DNA of 39,645 bases from contig DAOTVS010000050.1 in NCBI GenBank assembly GCA_034436375.1, positions 1-39,645 of the forward strand. Direction: 5' to 3'. Below, in pieces: positions 1-7,233 of the stretch (position 1 is its first letter; every line of letters starts with the position of its first letter). This DNA is from DAOTVS01 sp034436375 (GTDB lineage Bacteria; Chloroflexota; Anaerolineae; SpSt-313). A model generated the notes under the pieces. That model made no database searches. It was not told the origin of the DNA and saw only the letters and a program-made list of their open reading frames with translations. A program made the translations under genes and the position numbers.

Positions 1-1152
1 CAGCCGCTCCGCGACGGCGCCCGTCGTGCCCGAGCCGCAGAAGAAATCGGCGACCAGGTCGCCTTCATTGGAAGAGGCGCGGATGATGCGCTCCAGAAGG
101 GCCTCGGGTTTCTGAGTATCGTAGCCGGTATCTTCTTTCGCCTGGGAGTTCACCGGTGGGATATCGGTCCATACAGCTTGTACGAGCTTGCCAGGCATCT
201 CGTCCAGATATCTCTTATACCTTGGTGTTCCACCTTCAGTCAGTTCTATCCGGCCTTTGGCGCATAGCTCATCAATCCTGTCCTGAGACCACCGCCAATG
301 TGTTCCTGGCGGCGGTGCGATGAGTTTCCCAAAGAATCGACGGGGTTCTCCTGGACCCGCTGCGCTGATATCTGCAGGTTCGTACCTGCGCCCATCTGGA
401 TCCCTGCTCCGATAGTGCGAAGCCAGATAGGACTCGTCATAGGGCTGGTACTGAGGGTTCCACACGATTCGCCCAGTCTTAGAGTAGTGGAGAATGACAT
501 CATAGTTGATCGCATAGCCTTGCCTGTCACTATGACTCGTTACACGCTGCCAGATGATCTGGCTTTGAAAGCAATCGCTGCCGAAGACCTCATCGAACAG
601 CACTTTTGCATGAGCTCCGATAGTGTCATCAAGGTGCACAAAGAGGCTGCCACGATCGCTAAGAAGCTCCCTGGCCAGAGTTATGCGCTCGTACATCATA
701 TGCAGGTACGAGTCGGTGCCCCGGCCCCACATATCCCGATAGGCCACCATCTCCAGCGTGGATTGATCCTTGCCCACCGTCTCCTTCTCATCGCCAATGG
801 GTACAGCCATCGTAAAGTCCGCGCCCACATCAAAGGGCGGGTCGATGTAGATCAAATCCACCTTGCCCTTGAACTCGGAGAGCAGCGAGGCCATCACCAG
901 CTTGTTGTCGCCCCAGATCAGCCGGTTGCGGAAATCGTCGCGGTGCGCCTTTTGCTGGTCAAAGAGCTTGCCCTGCACCAGGGCGCGGCTCTGGGGCTCG
1001 TCGATGGTCTCGATCCTCTGCAGGGGCATGGCCAGCCCGGCGATATCCACCTCGCGCCGGTTGCCGAATTCGTCGTACTTGCCCTCCCACACCAGCTCGG
1101 TGCGCAGGCGGGAGAGGGGGTGGGGGTTATCGGGGCCATAGGGTTGTGTCAT
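1..1152 (-). CDS. Site-specific DNA methyltransferase (beta-class, type III Mod-like), 3' end outside window
   Basis: The frame is open from an ATG at 1152-1150 to the window edge, giving 384 visible residues and no stop. Motif IV reads IYIDPPFDVG with DPPF at residues 104-107. The SAM-binding FxGxG motif reads DFFCGSGTTG near residues 369-378. The order catalytic motif, long target-recognition segment, SAM motif is that of beta-class amino-methyltransferases (N6-adenine or N4-cytosine), as in type III Mod subunits. The N-terminus (ELVWEGKYDEFGNRR, residues 19-33) resembles the leader of stand-alone Mod-like enzymes; this is recalled, not searched. The gene runs leftwards out of the window, so a partner nuclease or helicase would lie beyond position 1. 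The side entering the window is repeat-rich spacer. Whether it is part of a restriction system or an orphan cannot be decided here. Confidence 0.88.
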   Translation of the reverse strand, partial: MTQPYGPDNPHPLSRLRTELVWEGKYDEFGNRREVDIAGLAMPLQRIETIDEPQSRALVQGKLFDQQKAHRDDFRNRLIWGDNKLVMASLLSEFKGKVDLIYIDPPFDVGADFTMAVPIGDEKETVGKDQSTLEMVAYRDMWGRGTDSYLHMMYERITLARELLSDRGSLFVHLDDTIGAHAKVLFDEVFGSDCFQSQIIWQRVTSHSDRQGYAINYDVILHYSKTGRIVWNPQYQPYDESYLASHYRSRDPDGRRYEPADISAAGPGEPRRFFGKLIAPPPGTHWRWSQDRIDELCAKGRIELTEGGTPRYKRYLDEMPGKLVQAVWTDIPPVNSQAKEDTGYDTQKPEALLERIIRASSNEGDLVADFFCGSGTTGAVAERL

Positions 1153-1604
1153 GGCGTATCCGTATCGTCATGCTGCGGTTGGCAGGGCCTTTCCAATGCT
1201 GTACCTGTAGACGCGGCATTTTGCCGCGCGTGTCGATTCAGGCTGCAGTTGGCAGCAGATGGGCCGGCGAAATCTTACACCCTGTTTGTGTTTTGGGCAA
1301 AGCAGGGGGGACGAGAACCCATAGGCGGTAACTCAAGTAGGCGAAATGCTCGCATGGCACACGCTCGCCTCGGTGGCCAAGACCTCACCCCCTGACCCCA
1401 CTCCCCGGCGTACTCGTGCAGGAACAGCGTTACGTCGCGCCGGGGAGGGGGAACCATGCTGGTGAAGCAATATGCTTCACAACCAAGCACGCCCCTCGCC
1501 GGCGCCGGGCGAATCCGGTTTGATGCGGCGCCGGCGAGGGGTTGGGGTGAGGTCTGGGACCCCGACGAGGCTCGCTCTGGCACCTTATGTACTGCCCATG
1601 GGTC
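1153..1604. other. Spacer without genes, rich in hairpins
   Basis: No convincing coding frame lies between the methyltransferase start and the TPR pseudogene. The stretch contains a small hairpin around 1212-1228 (CGCGGCA with TGCCGCG) and the large nested inverted repeat described separately. Open frames here look like by-products of high GC and have no recognisable protein pattern. Confidence 0.6.
1381..1554. repeat. Nested inverted repeat with three internal hairpins
   Basis: The outer arms GACCTCACCCC (1381-1391) and GGGGTGAGGTC (1544-1554) are exact reverse complements. Inside are three separate stems: CTCCCCGGCG 1401-1410 with CGCCGGGGAG 1438-1447; GTGAAGC 1462-1468 with GCTTCAC 1474-1480; and a 15-bp stem 1492-1506 with 1527-1541. 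Folded, this is a closed multi-arm junction. It carries no open frame and resembles a non-autonomous palindromic element or a structured transcript. Function unknown. Confidence 0.75.
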
Positions 1605-1970
1605 CTATTTCCCCCGGGCCTTCGGCCGCACATCCTCCACTCGCCGGGCATCCTTCTCCGCATCCGGGTGCCCGATCTCCCGCTCGTAATCCACGCGGAC
1701 CCGCATCAGGCTCGCCGCCCGCGCTGGGTCGCCCAGTTTCCATACGCCAGCCCCAGATTCCAGGAGTCGTTCGCTTCGCCGCGGCGGTCGCCGATCTCGC
1801 GGGCGATCTGCAGGCGCTGCTCATGGTACGCTATGGCCTTCTGCGCCTCGCTGAGGGCATAGTAGGCGCTGCGCAGGTTGCCGAGGTGCATGCCTTGCCC
1901 GCTCCGATCCCTCAGCCGACGTGCCGCCATGAGTGCTGTCTCCAGCAGCGGGATGCCGAGGTTCCCCTGC
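1605..1970 (-). pseudogene. Remnant of a tetratricopeptide-repeat (TPR) protein, C-terminal part
   Basis: Reading leftwards from about 1970, the translation has TPR-like stretches: GNLGIPLLE, then LGNLRSAYYALSEAQKAIAY, EQRLQIAREIGDRRGEA and WNLGLAYG. The frame then shifts near 1735-1741. Adding one base restores KLGDPARAASLMRVRVDYE and EIGHPDAEKDARRVE down to a TAG at 1605-1607, a typical end for the adenylate-cyclase/NB-ARC-type TPR proteins common in filamentous bacteria. The first repeat also appears internally shortened (the helix between LLETA and GMHLGNL is scrambled). Upstream of 1970 the similarity stops abruptly where a dispersed repeat begins. It is therefore a decayed 3' fragment, probably non-functional. 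A sequencing indel could explain the frameshift but not the missing N-terminal bulk. Confidence 0.7.
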
Positions 1971-2029
1971 ACGAGCCCGGAGGGCTTTCTTTTAAGCCCG
2001 GCGGCTTTCAGCCCCGGGCGGTCTTGCTC
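1971..2029. repeat. Dispersed repeat, copy A (second copy inside the gene at 29211-32573)
   Basis: This roughly 60-bp segment contains ACGAGCCCGGAGGGCTTT, then AGCCCGGCGGCTTT and CCCCGGG. It aligns along its length with 31133-31193, with a few substitutions and a short spacer difference. It abuts the broken 5' edge of the TPR remnant, as expected if it marks a rearrangement or insertion point. Confidence 0.7.
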
Positions 2030-2040
2030 AAGCACACAAC

Positions 2041-2310
2041 TGAGTTTGCCAACAGCATCGCTCAAGCGAAGGGTCTCGCTATGGACAGAACGAGATGCTT
2101 CGCTGTGCAACACCCGCCATGCCGTGAGACTCGCAGAGCCGCTATTGAGAACGTTGCGCGCATGACGAGGGAGGGTGCCTCGCTTGAGTGATGCTCGCCA
2201 TGCCGTGGGGCCCGCTTGCCCGCTCGGCATGACACGCTTGCGAGAGGCTCGCAGCTCAACGTTCTCTGCTTGGCACAGGATTCCAGGAGCTCTGGGGTAC
2301 TCAGCATGAC
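2041..2310. repeat. Degenerate cluster of short dispersed repeats (TGTCATGC-GAGC type)
   Basis: On the minus strand this non-coding stretch repeats variants of GTCATGC(C/T)GAGC followed by GAAGCATC-like words, for example near 2300, 2231 and 2110. Partial inverted repeats such as AGAACGTTG (around 2150) and CAACGTTCT (around 2258) link the units. Similar words are common dispersed repeats in several bacterial phyla. No gene was seen. Confidence 0.5.
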
Positions 2311-2354
2311 TGACAAGCCGTTGTGTGGCGTTTTGCCCCCGAGCGAAGCGGCGA

Positions 2355-2518
2355 GCCTTGCACGAATGGTCCCCCCTCTCCGGCGCTGGCGGAGCCTCAG
2401 GCAAATACGGCGCCGGGGAGCGATGCTCAAAGCAGCGGGCCTTGCACCAATGCTCCCCCTCTCCGGCGCTCTCTGGCGCTGGGTGGGCATCTCGTCATGC
2501 ATTGCGCCGGGGAAGGGG
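2355..2518. repeat. Tandem direct repeats with terminator-like stems, 3' of the kinase gene
   Basis: Two direct repeats, 2355-2387 and 2439-2470, share GCCTTGCAC-AATG and CCCCCTCTCCGGCGCT. Each is followed by a complementary GCGCCGGGGA segment (near 2410 and 2502), making two successive stems. They lie just past the stop of the minus-strand kinase at 2519 and could end its transcript. There are only two copies and no uniform spacer, so this is not a CRISPR array. Confidence 0.55.
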
Positions 2519-3136
2519 TCAGGGGGTGGGGTGATTTCCCCGCACCACCGCGGCCACCATGGGCGCCACGCGCGCGAAATCGGCGTCGCCGCGCAGGATG
2601 AGGTCGGCGTAGACGCGGGAGGGCTCCACATAGCGGGCGTGGCCCACGCGGGCCGATTCGCGGTAGTAGGTGGCAATGGTCTGGGCGTCGCCCATGCGCC
2701 CGGTGGCCAGGTTGCGCACCAGGCGGCGCAGGGCGCGCTCGTCGGCGTCGAGCTCCACAAAGAGGCGCAGGTCCAGCCGTTGGCGGATGGCGGGCAGGTG
2801 CAGCACCATCAGCCCCTCCACGATCAGCACATCCGGGCCGTCCCCGGCCTGCGAGCGCGCATCGATATCGGCGGCGAGGCGGGCATGGTCGATGGCGTCG
2901 GGGTGGTTATCGTCGGGCATGTCGCGGCCCTGAGAGGGGGAGAAGATGGTCGGGCGGCCCGAGTCGGGCGGGCGGAAGTAGCGGTCGGTGCCGATGACCT
3001 CCACGCGCAGGGGCGGCTGCCCCTGCCGCAGCGCCTGCGCCAGCGCTGCAGCAAAGCTCGACTTGCCCGAGGCGCTGCCCCCGGCGATACCGACGATGAA
3101 GGAGTGCCTGTGAGATGTATTCGCTTCCTGTGTCAT
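2519..3136 (-). CDS. Uridine kinase / phosphoribulokinase-family P-loop kinase
   Basis: The 205-residue protein has a Walker A motif GIAGGSASGKSS at residues 16-27, then VEVIGTDRYF and DVLIVEGLMVLH, the pattern of the uridine kinase/phosphoribulokinase family. These enzymes phosphorylate nucleosides or sugar phosphates with ATP in the cytoplasm. Length fits a bacterial uridine kinase (about 205-215 aa), so phosphorylation of uridine or cytidine is the best guess, but the substrate is not proven. The ATG at 3136-3134 is preceded by AAGGGG about 6 nt upstream. A longer frame upstream would run through the perfect palindrome at 3154-3227 and is rejected. The gene follows pepF on the same strand, with the palindrome between them ending only 17 nt before the start codon. 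Confidence 0.82.
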   Translation of the reverse strand: MTQEANTSHRHSFIVGIAGGSASGKSSFAAALAQALRQGQPPLRVEVIGTDRYFRPPDSGRPTIFSPSQGRDMPDDNHPDAIDHARLAADIDARSQAGDGPDVLIVEGLMVLHLPAIRQRLDLRLFVELDADERALRRLVRNLATGRMGDAQTIATYYRESARVGHARYVEPSRVYADLILRGDADFARVAPMVAAVVRGNHPTP

Positions 3137-3153
3137 CCGGAACCCCTTTTGGG

Positions 3154-3270
3154 AGGGGTGTGGGGTGATGCTGCCCGCCGTGCCGCATCGGGGGGCGACA
3201 CAGCGGGCAGCATCACCCCACACCCCTAAAGGCCTATCGCCGGGCGGCCGCGCAGCGCATAACCCGGCAG
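3154..3270 (-). repeat. Two-part 3'-end palindromic element after pepF
   Basis: A perfect 25-bp inverted repeat (3154-3178 with 3203-3227, 24-nt loop) is followed on the pepF side by a small hairpin, GCCGGG 3239-3244 with CCCGGC 3263-3268. In pepF mRNA order it runs: stop codon, small hairpin, CCTTTAGGGG, long stem. The same architecture and flanking words occur at 7122-7225. There is no U-tract, so a simple intrinsic terminator is not certain. Confidence 0.8.
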
Positions 3271-3282
3271 GCCGGCTGGCGC

Positions 3283-5085
3283 TTACCCCAAAGCCTCCAA
3301 CCGGTCCACCAGGCCATCGAGCACCCCGAATGCCTCTTCCACCGGCCGGGTGGTCGTCATATCCACGCCCGCCATTTTGAGCGCGTCGAGGGGGTACACC
3401 GAGCTGCCTGCCTTGAGAAAGCCCAGGTAATCCTCCACGGCCCCCGGCGTGCCGGCCAGGATGCGCCGCGAGAGGGCGTTGGCCGCCGAGATGCCCGTGG
3501 CGTATTGGTAGACGTAATAGTTCATGTAGAGGTGACCGAACTCGGCCCAGGTGATGCCTACGCGCTCCCGGTCGACTTGCATCTCGCCGCCATAGCCCTC
3601 ACTGAAGAGGTCGGCCATGAGCTGGATCAAATCATCGGCCGCCACGCCCACGCCCTTTTCCAGGCGCTCGTGGACCTCCAGCTCAAAGCGCGCCAGGGTG
3701 GGCATGATGAACAAGTAGCGGTGGAAATTGGACATGGCCTCTTCGAGCACGGCGATCTGCTGCGCCCGATCCGTCAGGTGATCCAGCAGATAGCTGCGCA
3801 CCATGGCCTGGTGAAAGTTCGAGGCGACCTCGGCCACAAAGAGGGCATAGTCGCTGTAGATGATGGGCTGGTGCTTCCAGGTGAGGTACGAGTGCATCGA
3901 GTGGCCCAGCTCGTGCGCCAGGGTGCCCAGGCTGTAGTAGGTGTCGTCAAAGCTCAGGACGATAAAGGGGTAGGTGCCGGGCGCGCCGGAGGAAAAGGCG
4001 CCGGCGACTTTGCCCCGGTTGGGCGCCCAGTCGACCCAGCGCTCCTGCAGGCAACCCTGGCGCAGGGTGCGCACATAGTCCTCGCCCATGGGCGCCAGGC
4101 CCGCCGCAATCCAGTCGACCGCCTGCGCAAAGGTGATGCGCGGCGGCTGGGAGATCAGCGGCGCCCAGATGTCGTAAGGAGCCAGGCGCTCCACGCCCAA
4201 CAGCCGCCGGCGCACGCGCCAATAGCGATGCCAGGTGGGCAGGTGTGCCCGAAAGGTCTCGATCAGCCGGTAAAAGACCGCCAGCGGGATGTTGTTGGTA
4301 AAGAGCGAGGCGGCGAGGGTGCTTTCGTGCCGCCGCACACGCGCGCGAAAGACATCGGCCTTGAGCGTGGTCATCAGGTTGTTGGCCAGAGTATTCTTGA
4401 AGGCCAGGTAGGTATCGTTGTAGGATTCCCAGGCGGTGCGCCGCGCCTCGCGGTCGGGCTCGGCCAGGATCTTTTCAAAGGTGCCCTGCGTGACCTCGAC
4501 CGCCTCGCCCTGGCTCGAACGGGCGGGGGGAAAGCGCATATCGGCGGCGGTGAGCATGCTATACGTCGTCTCAACCGCGCCCAGAGGGTCCGAGACCATG
4601 CCCAGTACCTGCTCCACCTCACTCGAGCGCCGGTGCGCCTGCTGGCGGAAGAGGTCCTCCACATAGTGGGCATAGATGCCCAGGCGCGGGTCCGCGGGCA
4701 ACTGGCGTAGCACCGTTTCCTGCCCCAGGGCGATCAGCTCGGGCTCGACAAAGGCCATGGCCCCCGCGGCCTGCGCCAGAAGGCCCTGCGTCCGGCTCAG
4801 GAGCGCCGCCGCGGCCTGATCCGCCGTGTTCACGCTGTGGCTCAGGCTGGCATAGGCCCAGAGCTTGCCCAGCCGTTGCACCAGCGCATCCCGCGCGGTG
4901 AGGCAATCGGCCAGCACAGCAGCCGACTCTCCCAGGTGCCCCTGAAAACGCTCAAACTCTCTCAGGCTGCCGGCAATGGCTTGATATTCGGCCTCCCAGG
5001 CCGCAGGTGAGGGGAAAACGCTCTCCGCGTTCCAGGTATCTTTGACCGGCACCGCACTGCGCGCCGGAGGGGTGCTTTCTGGCAT
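3283..5085 (-). CDS. pepF: Oligoendopeptidase F (M3 family zinc metallopeptidase)
   Basis: The 600-residue protein carries the M3 zinc motif HELGH at residues 391-395 (His391, Glu392, His395), with the third ligand Glu in YALFVAEV at 419. Length and the all-helical N-terminal half match oligoendopeptidase F, a cytoplasmic enzyme that trims short peptides. No signal peptide is visible. The ATG at 5085-5083 has GGGAGG about 9 nt upstream. It is separated from the aldolase gene by a 142-nt gap containing a C-run at about 5213-5220 and followed by the palindromic element at 3154-3270. A housekeeping peptide-turnover role is expected; no link to the neighbouring sugar genes is evident. Confidence 0.93.
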   Translation of the reverse strand: MPESTPPARSAVPVKDTWNAESVFPSPAAWEAEYQAIAGSLREFERFQGHLGESAAVLADCLTARDALVQRLGKLWAYASLSHSVNTADQAAAALLSRTQGLLAQAAGAMAFVEPELIALGQETVLRQLPADPRLGIYAHYVEDLFRQQAHRRSSEVEQVLGMVSDPLGAVETTYSMLTAADMRFPPARSSQGEAVEVTQGTFEKILAEPDREARRTAWESYNDTYLAFKNTLANNLMTTLKADVFRARVRRHESTLAASLFTNNIPLAVFYRLIETFRAHLPTWHRYWRVRRRLLGVERLAPYDIWAPLISQPPRITFAQAVDWIAAGLAPMGEDYVRTLRQGCLQERWVDWAPNRGKVAGAFSSGAPGTYPFIVLSFDDTYYSLGTLAHELGHSMHSYLTWKHQPIIYSDYALFVAEVASNFHQAMVRSYLLDHLTDRAQQIAVLEEAMSNFHRYLFIMPTLARFELEVHERLEKGVGVAADDLIQLMADLFSEGYGGEMQVDRERVGITWAEFGHLYMNYYVYQYATGISAANALSRRILAGTPGAVEDYLGFLKAGSSVYPLDALKMAGVDMTTTRPVEEAFGVLDGLVDRLEALG

Positions 5086-5227
5086 GTCGGCTTGCCTCCC
5101 TGGTGAAATAACGAGTTTGCTCTATGGTACGCCGGGCGGGCTTTTTGCGCAAGGCGCTCAACCGACAATCCCGGTGGCAGCCAGGCGCTGCGTTTCGCCG
5201 CTTTCCACTCAACCCCCCCCCGGGGTC

Positions 5228-6076
5228 TCATGCTTTGCCCGCCGAGCCGAACAGGTCCAAATAGTACCCGCTGCGCTCGCGAAAGCTCTGGCGCATCGTA
5301 TCGAGGATGCTGAAATACGAGGCCTTTTCCGATCGCGCTGCCTCTTGCATGGCCTCGCCCGCCCGGATGCCCAGGTCGGTAAAGATGTTGACCTTGGCGA
5401 TGCCCCCGGCAATGGCGGCATGGAACTGCTCTTCGGAGAGCCCCGACCCGCCATGCATGGAAAGGGGCGTGTTGACGCGCCGGCGGATCTCCGCCAGCCG
5501 CGGCAGGTCCAGGTGCGGCTCGCCCTGATAGACGCCGTGCGCCGTGCCGATGGCCACGGCCAGGATATCGACCCCCGTCTCGGCCGCAAAGCGCTCGGCG
5601 ACCTCGGGGTCGGTAAAGCCCAGGCCCCGGGCGCCGTAGCTCTGATATTCAGAGCCCGAGCCCACATGCCCCAGCTCAGCCTCGACCCCCGCACCGGCCG
5701 CGTGGGCTGCGCGCACCACCCAGCTGGCCTGGGCGATATTCTCTTCCAGGGGCAACTGCGAGCCGTCGAACATGATGTCGGTAAAGCCCATGGCCAGCGC
5801 CTTGGCGCACTGCTCAAAGTTGGCGCCGTGATCCAGCATCAGCGAGACGGGCACCGTCGCCTGCTCTGCCAGCGTGCGGATCAGCCGCGCAAAGCCCCGC
5901 GCCGAGGGCCGGTCGAGCCAGCCCGAGTAGATGGCGATCATCGCGGGCGAGCGCTTTTCCTCCAGCGCGGCAAACAACCCCTCGCTGGCCACCATGTCAA
6001 AGGTCACGAAAAGCGGCACGGCATAGCGGCCGGCCTGCGCTTTTTTCAGTTCATTCAGAATCGGAACGAGAGGCAC
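5228..6076 (-). CDS. Class II fructose/tagatose-bisphosphate aldolase family protein
   Basis: The 282-residue TIM-barrel protein has the class II aldolase hallmarks: LDHG (Asp82 catalytic, His83 zinc ligand), IMFDGS (101-106), EAELGHVG (132-139), AIGTAHGVY with His180, MHGGSG with His208, and KVNIFTD (228-234). Such enzymes cleave ketose 1,6-bisphosphates to glycerone phosphate and an aldehyde using zinc. The start is GTG (6076-6074) with AGGAG about 8 nt upstream. It begins 13 nt after the stop of the PfkB kinase, so the two are almost certainly cotranscribed. With the isomerase at 7234-8685 they form an isomerase, kinase, aldolase order, suggesting breakdown of one specific sugar. Substrate (fructose, tagatose or another ketose phosphate) cannot be read from sequence. 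Confidence 0.9.
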   Translation of the reverse strand: MPLVPILNELKKAQAGRYAVPLFVTFDMVASEGLFAALEEKRSPAMIAIYSGWLDRPSARGFARLIRTLAEQATVPVSLMLDHGANFEQCAKALAMGFTDIMFDGSQLPLEENIAQASWVVRAAHAAGAGVEAELGHVGSGSEYQSYGARGLGFTDPEVAERFAAETGVDILAVAIGTAHGVYQGEPHLDLPRLAEIRRRVNTPLSMHGGSGLSEEQFHAAIAGGIAKVNIFTDLGIRAGEAMQEAARSEKASYFSILDTMRQSFRERSGYYLDLFGSAGKA

Positions 6077-6089
6077 GATTTTACTCCTG

Positions 6090-7034
6090 TCAGGGTTTGC
6101 CCTTTTCTAGATCTACTCCATGTTCGCGCAGGAAAGCCAACGCTGCATCCAGCGTCGGGATGCCCGCGCGCCCGCCCAACTGCGTGCATTTGATGGCCGC
6201 CACCGCGCTGGCAAAGGCCGCCGTGCGCTGCAAGTCCCAGCCGCGCAGCAGGCCGACGAGATACGCGCCGTGAAAGACATCGCCGGCGCCCGTCGTATCG
6301 GTCACGGGCACCGGATAGGCCGGCGTGTGAAAGCGCTCGCTCCCCGTCACGGTATAGCTGCCCGCCTCGCCTTCGGTCTGCACGACCACCCGGGGGCCCA
6401 GCGCCAGCGCGGCCTCGCCCGCCGCCCACAGGTCGCGCTCGCCCGTGAGCGCCGGCGCAAAGCCGGAGCCGCAGATGAGGATATCCGTCTCTGCGACCAG
6501 CGCCCGCATGGCTGCCGAGACGGCCCAGCCCCCCTTGGCGGCATCCAACACGACGGTCTGCCCCGCCTCGTGCGCCCAGCGCGCAGCGCAGAGGGCGGCC
6601 TCGAGGTGAGAGCCATCGAGGTGCAAAAAGGGCGCCGAGGTGATATAGGCACGGTCCAACTCCTGCGGCTGCAGCGGCCTGTGTTGGCCGCCGTGAAGCG
6701 CAGAAAAGACGCGCTCGCCCGTCCCTTCCTGCACATAGACGAGGATAACCTGCTCCTCTGGCCCCGGGCGCACGATCACGCGGCCGGTATCCACCCCATC
6801 CCGAGTCAGGTAACGCAGCTTGAGCGCGCCGATTTCATCATCCCCGGCCGTGCCCACATAGCCCACGCGCGCCCCCAGCCGGGCCGCCGCCACCAGCGCC
6901 GTCGCCACCGGCCCACCGCCATCGAAGCGCAGGCCGCTCAGGCGCGCGCCGCGCTCCCAGGTGGGCATGTCGTGCAGGCGGATCAGCACATCTACCGTAG
7001 CCAGCCCCAACCCCACAATCTGCAGATTAGCCAA
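6090..7034 (-). CDS. PfkB-family carbohydrate kinase
   Basis: The 314-residue ribokinase-fold protein shows the N-terminal glycine-rich signature (FDGGGPVATALVAAARLG, 38-55) and the C-terminal PfkB signature DTTGAGDVFHGAYL (246-259), with catalytic base Asp252. It would phosphorylate a sugar or sugar phosphate with ATP in the cytosol. The start is a TTG (7034-7032) preceded by GAGGAGAG, which decides it, as no ATG lies nearby in frame. It is tightly followed by the class II aldolase, implying that its product is the aldolase substrate. The isomerase gene upstream is separated by the 60-bp perfect palindrome at 7122-7181, so coexpression with it may be uneven. Confidence 0.9.
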   Translation of the reverse strand: MANLQIVGLGLATVDVLIRLHDMPTWERGARLSGLRFDGGGPVATALVAAARLGARVGYVGTAGDDEIGALKLRYLTRDGVDTGRVIVRPGPEEQVILVYVQEGTGERVFSALHGGQHRPLQPQELDRAYITSAPFLHLDGSHLEAALCAARWAHEAGQTVVLDAAKGGWAVSAAMRALVAETDILICGSGFAPALTGERDLWAAGEAALALGPRVVVQTEGEAGSYTVTGSERFHTPAYPVPVTDTTGAGDVFHGAYLVGLLRGWDLQRTAAFASAVAAIKCTQLGGRAGIPTLDAALAFLREHGVDLEKGKP

Positions 7035-7121
7035 CTCTCTCCTCGATCAAGACACCGAATGCCTCTTGGTGGGGCAACAGCCGGGTAGGTTGCTTCGCCT
7101 CCATCCGGCAGCCTCTCATTG

Positions 7122-7225
7122 GGTTTTGGAGGGGATGTTGGCGTCAGCGGCGCCGCTGACGCCAACATCCCCTCCAAAACCTTAAGGCCCATAGCCGGGC
7201 AGACTGCGGAGCCCCTCGCCCGGCA
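7122..7225 (-). repeat. 60-bp perfect palindrome plus small hairpin, 3' of the isomerase gene
   Basis: Positions 7122-7151 and 7152-7181 are exact reverse complements with no spacer, a perfect 60-bp palindrome. On the isomerase side it is joined by CCTTAAGG-related sequence and a small stem, GCCGGGC 7194-7200 with GCCCGGC 7218-7224. The order (stop, small stem, long palindrome) and flank words match 3154-3270. It may terminate or stabilise the isomerase transcript. Confidence 0.85.
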
Positions 7226-7233
7226 AACCGCGC

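Noticed and set aside
2355..2470. Two similar units as a possible CRISPR array
   Set aside because: Only two copies, imperfect, with internal stems and no regular spacers; better explained as terminator-like direct repeats.
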